Shown in pieces: positions 1 to 10,972 of a DNA stretch of 64,000 nt; within the stretch, counting starts at the first letter, position 1, and each line of letters opens with the position of its first letter. Source of the stretch: Ligustrum vulgare. Taxonomy: Eukaryota > Streptophyta > Magnoliopsida > Lamiales > Oleaceae. The stretch covers positions 10,765,096 to 10,829,095 of the forward strand of contig OY743170.1 of the NCBI GenBank assembly GCA_963555705.1, given 5' to 3'. Below the pieces are notes generated by a model that was not told the DNA's origin, did not search any database, and saw only the letters and a program-made list of their open reading frames with translations. The position numbers and the translations under genes were made by a program.

Positions 1-1057
1 TTCTTTATTGAATAAATTCCGAACTTGCGAGTTATTCTTGTTTGTTCAAATCTTGGGTGAGATTTATTTTCATTTTGATCAAGAGGTCAGCATATCAATC
101 GATTGTGTTGGTTGCTTGGTTCAATTAATTTGAATCAATCTCGAAATCTTGATTCTTTGGCATTCTTGGGTCGATTTCAATATTTTGTGGGTTGCGTAGC
201 TACAAATTGCTACGTGGTTTGCATCAAATATTTTTTGTGATCCATTTTTTGAAAAGTAAAAAATGGTGAGCCGAAATCTTTGATCAATAGAAATTGTTGG
301 TTTTTCAAAAATATTGTCCAGTAAGATGTCACATGACCGTTTATAAACAAATTATATAAACACATTTCACCAAACAGATGCCAAAAATTAATCGATATTC
401 AATGTCCATTTGACATGACTTCTAATGTACATCAGGAGTTACAGAATATTTAACATTAGATGATGCGTGAATAAGAGTGAAAATTCTTTCTTTATTTGAT
501 TGAAGAAATTCTGATATAATTATATCTTACAACATTACGTATATGAATGTGTACAGAAATACATAGGTGTTAAAAGTTGATTTTCATCATTTTCGAATAA
601 TTTGTTGAAGTCATTTGGGGACGCTTTATATGGCTTTCGAAAAGCTAAAATTAATTAAAGCATCTCCAATAAACTTCTTATTTTTAAAATTATTTTGATC
701 ATAATGAAGAATGCTTTGAATTTAAAGAACTAGATTTTTCATATACTCCAACAAATTGAATGATTGCGAAATTCGTCATTATCATTTCAATTTTGCATTT
801 ACACCCTCAAAATCACATTTCATTGCAAATCTCATTGTTTTCATCCATATGTTGAATTTCACTGTCAATTTTTTTTTGAGCCATTCATAGTTTATCCTCA
901 TGCGTCAGGAGCTAACGTTAAAATGAAATATTATATGAAAGTAGGGAGCATAAACCTAACCTCCAAGAGAAATATAATGTAGCAAAATAACGAACATAAA
1001 GAAATAAATGAGGAAAAAATGCCCCGGACATCAAAAGAAAAACAGATAAAAACTAGA
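1..1057. other. AT-rich DNA, no gene recognised
   Basis: Only short frames without recognisable domains are present. Around 657-675 there is a phrase resembling GCATCTCC, which often occurs near ends of plant transposons, but no matching partner end was found. I see nothing else to annotate. Confidence 0.5.
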
Positions 1058-1560
1058 CTATAGACCTCTGAAGTTCGGAAGCCCATGTCTATCAATCTGC
1101 ATAAGTGCCCTGATGCTGCATGGTAGATCCCGTGATCCATATTCTCGGTAAAACTCTCCGATCCCATCCCTAGAAGCAAGTGAGTCAGCAACCTAATTAC
1201 TCTTACGATAGATGTGAGAGATAGTGTCCCTGTCCAGATGAAGAATATCTCTGATCTGTCTAAGAATCCCTTGAATTGACCAAGGTCCGCCCGTCCTGAT
1301 GATGCAATGAATAGCTGCTATAGAGTTAGGCTCAATCCAAATAGATTTGATACTCAGTCGACAAGTAAGAAGAATCCTATCAAGAATAGCTCGCAGATTC
1401 GCCTCAAGTATTAAACAGTCTCCGTAGAATGCTGAGAATACCCTGATACACTATCCACCATGGTTCCTGATGCTACCCCCTCCACTAGCAGACCCATTCT
1501 TGATCAGTGTTGATCTTGTAGGCTCCCACTAATGGAACGTGCCAAAGGACCAGAGTGGGG
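1058..1560 (-). pseudogene. RNase H-like domain fragment (LINE or RVT_3 type)
   Basis: Read on the minus strand from about 1560 down to a stop at 1058-1060, the translation has the pattern of the RNase H-like domain found at the C-terminus of plant LINE polyproteins and in related reverse-transcriptase-like genes. A YKINTD start motif lies near 1500. An EANLRAILDRIL helix follows near 1400, then a SIKSIWIEPNS strand, and a final block reading ISHIYRKSN, a stop codon and VADSLASRDG. In this family RNase H removes RNA from RNA/DNA hybrids. The in-frame stop and a frame change after the first motif mark it as a relic. No reverse transcriptase domain could be traced upstream, so this is probably the 3' end of a LINE insertion or a decayed RVT_3 gene. 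The domain identification is fair; the parent element is inferred. Confidence 0.5.
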
Positions 1561-1680
1561 GTGAATGGGGCAGAAAGAGCAAATGTAATACCAAATAATG
1601 GGGTAATAGCTATATCTCCACACAAGTGCTGTTGTCTGATGAGACGCCCAGTGTGAAGGAATGAAATAATGTGATACATC

Positions 1681-2660
1681 CTCCAGATAATCCTCTAAAG
1701 CTCCATCTGAATACCCCTGTGTTTCGCAGTTACACTCAATTCCATGTTTCGACTTGCCCTCAATACTAATTTCTACAAGCTATAGTAGATAGTTGTTTAG
1801 TATTGTTCTGCGGTTAGAGTGACAGATGACAGTCTCACCCCTCGTTCAATCCTTATGATTTGCCTTCAAGCGCAGGTATCTAATTTTATTCTTTTCCTGA
1901 TCGTTTTGTTATTTGTTCTCATTTGAAACACTTGTGCTAAAATTGAAGACACAACTAAATCATGTGCATCTATCAAAAAGGAAATGAGAATGTTGCTGGT
2001 ACTTGGGCTCAAATATGAAAAGTCTAATGGAGGCAGTGTCATATGTGGGGCTCAAACAAAACTTCGTTTGGCATATGGGATTATGTTTTTTGGACATTGT
2101 GTTGTAGGTATCGAAGTATATAGTTAAAATATCCTTCTCATTTCAGTATGCGTAAAAACCATTTAAATTTTGACCTTTTGGCTAATAGCTAGTTTTGGAC
2201 AGTTGACATTGCTTGGTGTTTACTCTGAAAAAGATTAAATGACTATCAAAATGATTGTAGAAAACTTGAATTTATTAGAGTTAGTGCAATTATGCTAGAA
2301 TGGCTTAGGATATAAACCAATAAGTAGAGGTCACACCAATTGAGAACAAATTGAGGAAAACATGACTTGCATTCTTTGGACATATTCTGTGTGGTACCTC
2401 ATATATCTAGATTAATCTTTTGCTGTTTGGAACCTAACAATCAAAACCTGTAAAAACAGACAATTTGCTTCTAGACTTCACTTCGCAATATTTTAAAGAG
2501 AAACTACCTTTTCATTTATCCCTTGATTCATCTCTATTTTGTTTTCCTTTCGAAATTGACGGCCATTTGCATTCTTGTGTATCTTGAGAAGCTCACTTAA
2601 CCCCTTTTGTTTGATAAAGATTAGTGATTTTAAGCTCCTCATAACAAAATAAATATAGCC
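1681..2660. other. Unassigned AT-rich DNA
   Basis: No domain-bearing frame was found. This is the left flank of the CRM-like element, and its last bases carry one copy of that element's target-site duplication. Confidence 0.4.
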
Positions 2661-2665
2661 TACAG
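2661..2665. repeat. TSD of CRM-like element, left copy (TACAG)
   Basis: The five bases TACAG directly precede the left LTR. The same five follow the right LTR end at 17622-17626. Confidence 0.85.
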
Positions 2666-3440
2666 TGATGCGAACCCCTTTGATGTTTAAACCAAAAATT
2701 CCCACAACAATTTTATATCAACCCAAGAAAGCTAAAAATAGTAATAAATGAAGAATCTTGACCCAAGTTTAACCCAACCAAAATTCTAAGGAAAATGAAC
2801 CCTAGCCCAATGGAAAGATTAAGACAAATACCAAGATTGTGTGGAATGACTAACAACAAATACACAAGATAAATTCTCAATATATAAGTTGAAGAAAATT
2901 CCAAGAATAGTTACAAGGGAAAGAAAGGAATTTACCTCTCTAAAGCTCTCTAAGGAGTGTCTTGATGTACCAAAAAACTAAGCTAGGGTTTGAGACCTTT
3001 ACAATATGTATACAAAGTTCAAAACAAAAGGTTTGAGAAATTGCACAAAAAACCCCACCTTTTGAATTCGGGGACTTTCGGTCTACCGAATCTTCGGTCG
3101 ACCGAAAATATTTCGGTCGACCACGTGGTCGATCGAAATGGAACTTTCTGTCGTACACCGCTCAATCGAATCCGACTGAGGTTACCTCTAAAATTCCTGC
3201 AGAGTTTCGATCGACGGGAGTGACTTTCGGTCGACCGAAATGTCCTGAACTTCCAAAATTAGGCAATTGACCTCAATATTGCTCTCTTCCATGTGGACTT
3301 GATTTCGAAGCTTGAAAATGAGTCCCGCCATCGACTTTTGGACCTCTTTGGCCTTGGATCTTGTCATAGGCCCCACCATTATTCCTATCAAGGGTTGACT
3401 TGTTTGACTTTGACTTGATTGACTCCCTTGATTCTCATCA
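2666..3440 (-). repeat. 3' LTR of CRM-like element (775 bp)
   Basis: Starts TGATGCGAAC and ends CTCATCA, followed by a purine tract on the sense strand. It aligns along its whole length with the split 5' LTR at 9407-9588 plus 17076-17621 (728 bp); about 47 bp around 3080-3125 are missing there. It contains the last 83 codons of the pol frame and a cluster of TCGGTCGACCGA-type palindromes at about 3078-3246. Confidence 0.85.
3078..3250. repeat. Cluster of GGTCGACC/CGATCG palindromes in LTR
   Basis: At least five short dyad motifs built on TTCGGTCGACCGAA or TCGATCGA occur here. On the element's sense strand they lie about 75-240 bp upstream of a TATA-like GTATACATAT near 3005. The 5' LTR copy (17300-17425) keeps only some of them. 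Confidence 0.6.
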
Positions 3441-3453
3441 TCACCTCCCTCTT
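3441..3453 (-). other. Polypurine tract of CRM-like element
   Basis: The sense strand reads AAGAGGGAGGTGA immediately before the 3' LTR, the expected primer site for plus-strand DNA synthesis. Confidence 0.7.
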
Positions 3454-5803
3454 GAAAAAGATTCGACCTCGAATCTTCACCTGCATCAAAAGGGGATAAG
3501 TCAAAGACATTAAAAGAAGCCGATACATTGTACTCACCAGGGAGGTCAAGCTTGTAGGCATTGTCATTAATTTTCTCGAGGATTTGAAAGGGGCCATCAC
3601 CACGTGGTTGCAATTTTGATTTTCTTTGATTCGGGAACCGCTCCTTCCTCAAATGTAACCATACCCAATCACCGACCTCGAATGAAAATCGCTTTCTACC
3701 TTTGTTGGCACTGGAGGCATATTGTTCATTCTTCTTCTCAATTTGGAGTTTGACCTTCTCGTGGAGAGATTTTACTAACTCCGCCTTTCTCTTCCCATCT
3801 AAACTACCTCTTTCATCAATAGGCAACGGAATCAAATACAAAGGAGTTAAAGGATTAAAATCATAAAAAATCTCGAATGGAGAAAAAGAAGTAGTAGAAT
3901 GAACACTTCAATTATATGCAAATTCAACAAAAGGTAAACACTCTTCCCAATTCTTCAGATTGCCCTTAAGGATAGTGCGAAGAAGTTGTGTTAAAGTTCT
4001 ATTAACCACTTCGGTTTGACCATCAGTTTAAGAGTGACACGTCGTGGAAAATAAAAGTTTAGTCCCAAATTTTTCCCACAAAACCTTCCAAAAGTGGCTA
4101 AGAAATTTGACATCTCTATCCGAAATAATGCTCCTAGGAATCCCATGGAGTCTCACTACTTTAAAGAATAGGTCGGCTATGTGAGTGGCATCATCGGTTT
4201 TATGACAAGCAAGGAAGTGGGCCATTTTACTAAATCGGTCAACTATCACAAAGATGGAATCACTCCCCTTCTTGGACCTAGGTAGACCTAAGATAAAATC
4301 CATAGAAATTTCGGTCCACGGTTCACTAGGAATGGGTAGGGGCATATATAATTCATGTGGTTCTACCTTGGACTTGGCCTTCCTACAAGTTATGCACCTA
4401 GAACAAATTCTCCCAACGTCCCTCCTCATTTTAGGCCAAAAGAAATGTTCTTGCAAGATTTTCAAGGTCCTCCTCACCCCAAAGTGACCCATCAATCCCC
4501 CTCCATGGGCCTCCCTTACCATCAACTTCCTCAATGAGCAATTTGGCACACAAAGTTTACCTTCACGAAATAAAAACCCCTCATGCCTATAATATTTAAC
4601 AAATGTAACTCTCTCACATGACACAAATATACTAGCAAAATCCGTATCATGCGCATACAAGTTCTTAATACTCTCAAAACCCAACAACTTAGTACTTAAG
4701 GTAGTAATAAGATCATACCTTTGAGAAAGGGTATCGGCTACCACATTCTCCTTACCTTGTTTGTATTTGATGACATAGGGAAAAGTTTCCACATACTCCA
4801 CCCATTTGACATGCCTTTTGCTCAACTTCCATTGCCCCTTCAAGTGCTTCAATGACTCATGGTTGGTGTGGATGACGAACTCTCTAGGTCACAAGTAGTG
4901 GTGACATGTCTCTGATACTCTCACCAACGCATAGAGCTCCTTGTCATAGGTGGGGTAGTTCAAGGCGGCTCCACTGAACTTCTCGCTAAAGTAGGCAATT
5001 GGCCTTTTTTCCTGCATCAAAACTGCTCCAATACCTGTGCCTGAAGCATCACATTCAATCTCAAAAGTTTTGTCAAAATTAGGCAAGGATAAAACCGGGG
5101 CGGTGCACAATTTGTTCTTTATTTCATTAAATGCATTTTCTTGTGCATCCCCCCATTTAAACCCAACATGTTTTTTGACAACCTCTGGAAGTGGTGAAGC
5201 TAGTGTGATAAAATCATTGACAAAACGACGGTAAAAACTAGCTAACCCGCGAAAGCTTCTTACCTCGGTGACACTTGTGGGAGTGGGCCATTCCTTAATA
5301 GCTTTGATCTTCTCCTCATCGACCTCTATCCCCTCAGTACTAACTACAAATCCAAGAAAGACCACACTATCCATGCAAAAATTACACTTTTTGAGGTTAG
5401 CATACAATTTTTCTTCTTTTAAAATCAAAAGTACACTTCTCAAGTGCTCAATATGCTCATTCAAATTCTTGCTATAAATCAAAATATCATCGAAGTAAAC
5501 TACTACAAATTTCCCAATGAATGCACGCAAAACATAGTTCATTAATCTCATAAAAGTACTTGGTGTATTAGTGAGACCGAAGGGCATAACCAACCAGTCA
5601 TATTAACCATATTTAGTTTTAAAAGCGGTTTTCCATTCATCTCCTTCACTCATCCTAATTTGGTGGTATCCACTCCTCAAATCAATTTTGCTAAAAGTGC
5701 AAGAACTATGCAATTCATCTAGCATATCATCTAACCTAGGAATGGGGTATCGATACTTTACCATTATGTTGTTAATGGCTCGGAAATCGACGCACATTCT
5801 AAA

Positions 5804-5808
5804 GGTTT
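5804..5808. repeat. TSD of solo LTR, left (GGTTT)
   Basis: GGTTT flanks the solo LTR on both sides (second copy 6550-6554). Confidence 0.8.
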
Positions 5809-6549
5809 TGATGAGAACCCGGGAGGGGGTCCTCGTCGTAGCTCGCGGAATGACGCTTGGAAAGTTCCGAATTCATGTTGGAACGAACGATAACAATGCA
5901 ACCCCGACCTCACGACGCAAGAACTATGGGTATATTAAACCCAAAACCCGTTACGATGCGGAGATAAGAACCACAAAGGGGGAACGCCACAAGGAATGTC
6001 CAGATCCTTGATAAGTTCAATTATTTTGAACGCCACAAGATTTGAATCTTGATAAGTTCGATGTTTAAAGGGAAAATCCTCACCTTTAGAGAGAGAGTAA
6101 AAACACTCAATATAATTTTCATTCATCAAAATATTCTGTTTTTACATTGAATGGAAAAGCATATAAATAGGCAAAATAAAACCTAGTCGTTAACTGACTC
6201 TGAATAGAATTCTAATTAAACTAGAATACTAAATTAGGAAAATAACCTAAAAACCAAAAGGAAACAAAATAATTAAAAATCCTATAATTATGGAAATATA
6301 GTAAATTTCCGTCTGCATCATTGATTTGCCAATTTGAAGCCCCAAACGATGGAATTTGGCCCTAAAATCAATGGGCTCAAGGGCTTTTGCCCATGAGTCT
6401 TGCTCAGTGACCTATTTCTACTCGAAAAACATATATTATTCATCCAATTCCGACATGGTTGACTGGACTGCACTTTTATTTTGGCTTGAATATTTAACTT
6501 TCTGTCAAGCCTGCTATGATTCCGATTGTCGAGGGTCCGGAACACATCA
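5809..6549 (+). mobile_element. Solo LTR (741 bp) inside the CRM-like RT
   Basis: The segment begins TGATGAGAAC, ends ACACATCA and is flanked by GGTTT on each side. Together these are the signature of an LTR left after recombination removed the rest of an element. The RT reading frame stops matching exactly at this segment and resumes on the other side. A TATA-like TATAAATAGG near 6162-6172 on the plus strand suggests plus orientation, but this is weak. It belongs to none of the other LTR families in the window. Confidence 0.75.
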
Positions 6550-7016
6550 GGTTTCATCATTCTTGGGCACTAGTAGCACGAGAACGGCACAAGAATTCAT
6601 GCTCTCACGAACATATCATTTGCTCATCAACTCCTCGACTTGTTTTTGGAGTTCCTTGGTCTCTTGCAGATTGCTTTAGAACGCCGGTCTATTTGGAATG
6701 ACGGCTCCGGGAATGAAATCAATTTGGTGCTCGATACCCCTAATGGGTGGAAGTCCACTAGGCATCTCCTCCGGGAAGACATCTTCGAACTCCTGCAACA
6801 AAGAAGTAGCTAAAGTGGGGAGGGAAGTGTGAGGTTCATCAAGTGTAAGGAGAGACTCCTTATACACCGTCAAAAGAATGGAATGATTTTCTTTTAATGC
6901 TCTCTCCACATCACCTTTACTAGCATAAAAATTCATTTTTTTTCAACATCTTTTGCCCTCTTTCTTTTTTCTTTCACCCCCTCATTTTCTTCACTACTTT
7001 TCTCACCTCTTTTTTT

Positions 7017-7895
7017 TCACTTTCTTTTTGTACCCCACTCAACTCCATTTTTTTTTCTTCTTTCTTTTTCCTCCTCCTCCTCCCTCTTGAGTTTCAATTG
7101 GTCTTTATAAACTTCTTCCGGACTCAAAGGTAGGAGTGTTACGGGCTTCCCATTCATTTGGAAGCTATTACCTATTTTTCCTACCATTATGCAATACTCC
7201 CCTATCATATTGCCATAACCTACCCAATAATATATGTATAGCTTGCATGGGAACCACATCACAAAGTACTTGATCTTCATATGTCCCAATGTTGAAAGTA
7301 AGTAGTACTTGCTTGCTTACCTTCAACTCACCATAACCACTCAACCATTGTAACTTATAAGGACTAGAAAGTGGCATTAAGGGTAATCCCTCTCTACCAT
7401 ACTAGTACTAGATACATTGGTGCAACTTCCCCCATCAATGATGAGACTACAAGCTTTGTCCCTCAAGAGACACCTAGTGTGGAAAATATTCTCCCTTTGC
7501 TTAGCCGCCTCATCCACCTTGGTTTGGGTGTTGAGAGATCTAATGGTGACTAAAGACTTGGACGGACTAACAACTCCCTCCACCTCTTCTTCCTCGCCAT
7601 CACTATCTCCTGCACATTGTACTCTCTCTTCGTCCTCTTCATCTTCTGAGTTCCACTCTCCTTTTTTAATAAACATCACCCTATTGTTAGGGCACTCTCG
7701 AGAATAATGCCCCCGTCCTCTACATTTGAAGCATTTAATATCCCGACTCCTAGAAGCGGTAGGAACAACATTTGGTTTATCCTTGACGAAACCAACTTCT
7801 TTCCCCTTGGAGGTTTCAATATTGTCTTTAAGTGGTGTGTTATCAACATTTTCACTCCCCCACTTAGACTTCCAATTGGAACTAGGACCCCCCAA
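7017..7895 (-). pseudogene. Gag zinc knuckle and aspartic protease of CRM-like element
   Basis: The 7895-7377 piece has a CX2CX4HX4C knuckle (CFKCRGRGHYSREC) that binds RNA in Gag. An acidic linker follows, then a protease active-site-like IIDGGSCTN, where retroviral-type proteases usually have D-T/S-G. A frameshift near 7377 moves the protease C-terminal half (CDVVPMQAIHILLG) to 7377-7168. A second shift takes the frame to 7289-7017, which ends in an E/K-rich tract. The piece continues upstream gag and leads into pol. Confidence 0.7.
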
Positions 7896-7940
7896 AAACT
7901 TTTATTGTTCCTTTCTTTTAAATTGCTCATTCTTCTTCAA

Positions 7941-8811
7941 TTAAGCTTCCACTTTAATAGCCATGTGTACCAACACCTCCATCTCCACATAATGGTGTAA
8001 TTCCACCACATTGGCTATCTCCCTACTCAATCCACTCATAAATCGAGCCATAGTGGCTTCTCTATCCTCCTCTATGTTAGCCCTCATCAAGGCCTTCTCC
8101 AACTCCCTGTAATAATCTTCAACCCCTTTAGTTCCTTGAGTAAGAGTTTGTAGTCTTTGATAGAGCCCCCTATAGTAGTGACTTGGTACAAATATTTTCC
8201 TCATAAGACTCTTCAATTCATCCCAAGTATCCACACTACCTTCTAGATTCCTTCTCCTAGTGAGCAATAAATTATCCCACAAAGCTAAGGCATAGTCGGT
8301 AAACTCCACTACCGCTAACTTAACCTTTTTATCCTCAGAGTACCTATGACATTCAAAAATCAATTCAATTTTCCTTTCCCATTCTAAGTAGGAATCCGGA
8401 TCACTCTTCCCATGGAAAGAAGGAATTTTCATCTTTATGCTTCCAAGATTACCATCCACTCCATCCCTACCCCTAGGGTTCCTCCCATGACCTTGACCAA
8501 ATCCCCTCACATTCCCACCTCCTCTATTCCTACCCATGTTCCAATTTTGGTCACTACCCCCTTCACTCTCCAATTCATCATCATCAACATCATCATCCTC
8601 ATACTCATCTCTAGGCCTTCTCCTATCACCCCTCCTAACATTATCATCCCTTGGGGGGTTGAGCTTCCCTCCTAGTCTCCTACCTCGCTAATCTCCCCTC
8701 CAATCTTCCCCCCATATCCGCCATGGTAACCGTGAGAGATTGTATCATATCCCTTAACTCTTGAGTTTGTGCATTATAATCTTATCCACTTGAAGTATGT
8801 GTATTAGCCAT
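7941..8811 (-). pseudogene. gag of CRM-like element, broken
   Basis: A start codon at 8809-8811 opens a short coiled-coil-like N-terminus interrupted by at least two stops. From 8573 the frame gives a typical Ty3/gypsy capsid domain containing SFHGKSDPDSYLEWE, a FVPSHYYRGLYQRL block and EDREATMARFMSGL. It ends at a stop at 7941, after which the same frame continues into the zinc-knuckle segment. Gag forms the virus-like particle in the cytoplasm. Relatedness to CRM/Reina gag is a judgement from these motifs. Confidence 0.75.
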
Positions 8812-9392
8812 GGAGTGTGAGTGGGCAAGTGTCCTCACAAATCAATTAGACTTTTTCCCTCTAATGAGCTCACCACTCTTTCCTTTTACTACTCCTCACT
8901 TTCTTACCCAAACTTTCCAAGGAACGTAATTCAACTAAATTGAGAATTCAATTCTTGTGTAGCACAAATTCCACAATTTAGTTGTTTACTATTATACAAG
9001 GAAGTAAGGAATTGAACTTGATCAGCAAGATTTTCAAGGGTATAGTCACAATAAACTTGATGTAAGACATAAGGAATTCAACTAGGAATGTGTTTGTTAA
9101 ATTAAAGGTAGGATTCAATATGAAAACACTCTTGGAAACATTTTGTCAAATACTTAGGATGCAAACTTGAATAGTTTAGGATTTTCAAGTATTTGTTCAA
9201 ATGTAACCCAAAAAACTTTTCAAATTGATAATAACAACAATGCTCAATATCTAGGAATCATGAAATACTCATGGTATACATAATTTCCAATTTTTTTTTT
9301 TCAATTTTCGTTTTTCGTTTTTTTTTTTTTTTTTGAATAACAAGAACAACAACAAGAAATGTAAAGATAGAACTATCAATTTTTAGAGCCAA

Positions 9393-9404
9393 GCTCTGAT
9401 ACCA
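9393..9404 (-). other. PBS of CRM-like element (initiator tRNA-Met)
   Basis: The sense strand reads TGGTATCAGAGC two bases after the 5' LTR, complementary to the 3' end of plant initiator tRNA-Met. Matching weakens beyond 12 bases. Confidence 0.8.
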
Positions 9405-9406
9405 AA

Positions 9407-9588
9407 TGATGTGAACCCCTTTGGTGTTTGAACCAAAAATTCCCACAACATTATTATATCAACCCAAGAAAGCTAAAAATGGTAACAGATGAAGAATCTT
9501 GACCCAAGTTTAACCCAATCAAAATTCTAAGGAAAATGAACCCTAACCCAATGGAAAGATTAAGACAAATACCAAGATTGTGTGGAAT
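9407..9588 (-). repeat. 5' LTR of CRM-like element, first part
   Basis: Begins TGATGTGAAC and matches 2666-2848 with about ten differences. It is cut at GGAAT by the gag-only element; the remainder is 17076-17621. Confidence 0.85.
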
Positions 9589-10956
9589 TGATGCGCGTCG
9601 TTACGCACCAAAATAATAAATAAATTCCTTGTTCACTATTACTAAGAATGTAGCAATGGAACCAAGGGTCGATCCCACGAGGAACGGGAACTAAAGTAGT
9701 GCTTTGTCAATTAGAATAGATGAGGGGATTTTCGACTTCAAGTATTGTAAATAACGTGGAAATAAAATAAAAACGTAAATTAGGCAAAATAAAAGTCAAT
9801 TATTTGCAAACCCTAGTTCTCAGGTTCAGTTGTATTCTATCACAATGTTATCACTTTCCAAGTAACGCGTGTTCAATTTCCCTTTTTGATTTATCACCCA
9901 TAAATAGTTAATAAGCTCTAACTATTCATATTCTCCCTTAATTGTATTTAATTAGAATAAGCTCTCTAATCAAATATTAGCCATTGAATAACCTAAAACA
10001 AGCTCTTTAGATTTAAGACAACAACTATATATTGATTGAGAAGAATTAGGGTGAATTAGATTATCAATCACACAAGCTCGTGACAATTAACCTAAGTTGG
10101 AATTCTCTATGAAAATTATTAAATTTCCACTTGCTACTATGATTTGAACAACAAGACGATTACGGATCCAATCATTCAAAATAGCAAATCTCAATACAAC
10201 AATTTAAATGATAAGGCCTTAATCAAATAAAGAATTGCATTGATTAAATTAAAAACGCATAAGAATCCAACAAATCAAAGTAAAGAATTTAGAACTACGT
10301 TACTAGTTTGGAAAAGCAATAACAAATTGATATGAAATACAACTTCCCCTTCGAACTAGGTATGGAAGCTTAGCTGCTTATAGTCATGAAGAATTCTGGA
10401 ATTTTCTGTCTTTATTCACCTTCTCGAATTGCTTAATTCTTCTTCCAATTCTTCAAGCAAGCCGTGCCTCTCTTAATGAAATATTTCACACCTTTTTCTG
10501 TCATGAGAGCCCCTTTTTATAGCCTTAATTTCGTGCCCTAGCTTTGGGCTCAAGAAATCCCAAAATTATGGAAAGAATTGAAATATGGAAATTGTTGACT
10601 GGAGAGTTATGGCCGTGATATTTCATTTACGGCCGTAAATGAGTTTTTGCATATTTTCCAAAAATTGAAGTTACGGCCGTAACATATCCACTTATGGCCG
10701 TAAAGAGGTTTCTGCTGATTTTCTTCTTGCTTCAACAACACTTTTACGGCCGTGACTTTGTTACCTTACGGTCGTAGCTGTATTTGCACCTAAGTCCCCA
10801 AACTTCAGTTTTGAGTGCATTTTGGTCCTTTTTTCTTCTTTTATGATCCTATACAATGTAAAACATAAAATGCATTAATAATACTTAGATAGAATCACAT
10901 TATGGCATATTCGAGGATATAAGTGCATAAAATAAACGTAAATATCACACTTATCA
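9589..10956 (-). repeat. 3' LTR of gag-only element
   Basis: 1368 bp. The plus-strand copy starts TGATGCGCG and ends CTTATCA. It is nearly identical to 15693-17070. Three of its six ACGGCCGT palindromes (at about 10609-10775) have been lost by single transitions. Confidence 0.9.
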
Positions 10957-10972
10957 AATCCCCCCACACTTG
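10957..10972 (-). other. Polypurine tract of gag-only element
   Basis: The sense strand reads CAAGTGTGGGGGGATT directly before the 3' LTR. Confidence 0.8.

Larger units (their letters stand above)
3188..6936 (-). pseudogene. pol (RT, RNase H, integrase) of CRM-like element, broken
   Basis: Reading right to left, 6936-6676 holds the protease-RT linker and the RT start. The frame is then broken by a stop and by the solo LTR at 5809-6549. 5797-5603 holds RT motifs ([16 protein letters not shown]). 5593-4889 has the catalytic YFDD box and the start of RNase H ([13 protein letters not shown]). 4852-4028 carries the RNase H end (ADTLSQR), the integrase HHCC finger and the D..D of the catalytic core. 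3841-3188 is the integrase C-terminus, with a GPFQI block and a GPMTRSKAK motif. From 5797 onward the pieces share one frame separated by stops, so decay there is mainly by point mutation. The last 253 bp of the frame lie inside the 3' LTR, a layout I recall for CRM-clade integrases. Confidence 0.8.
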
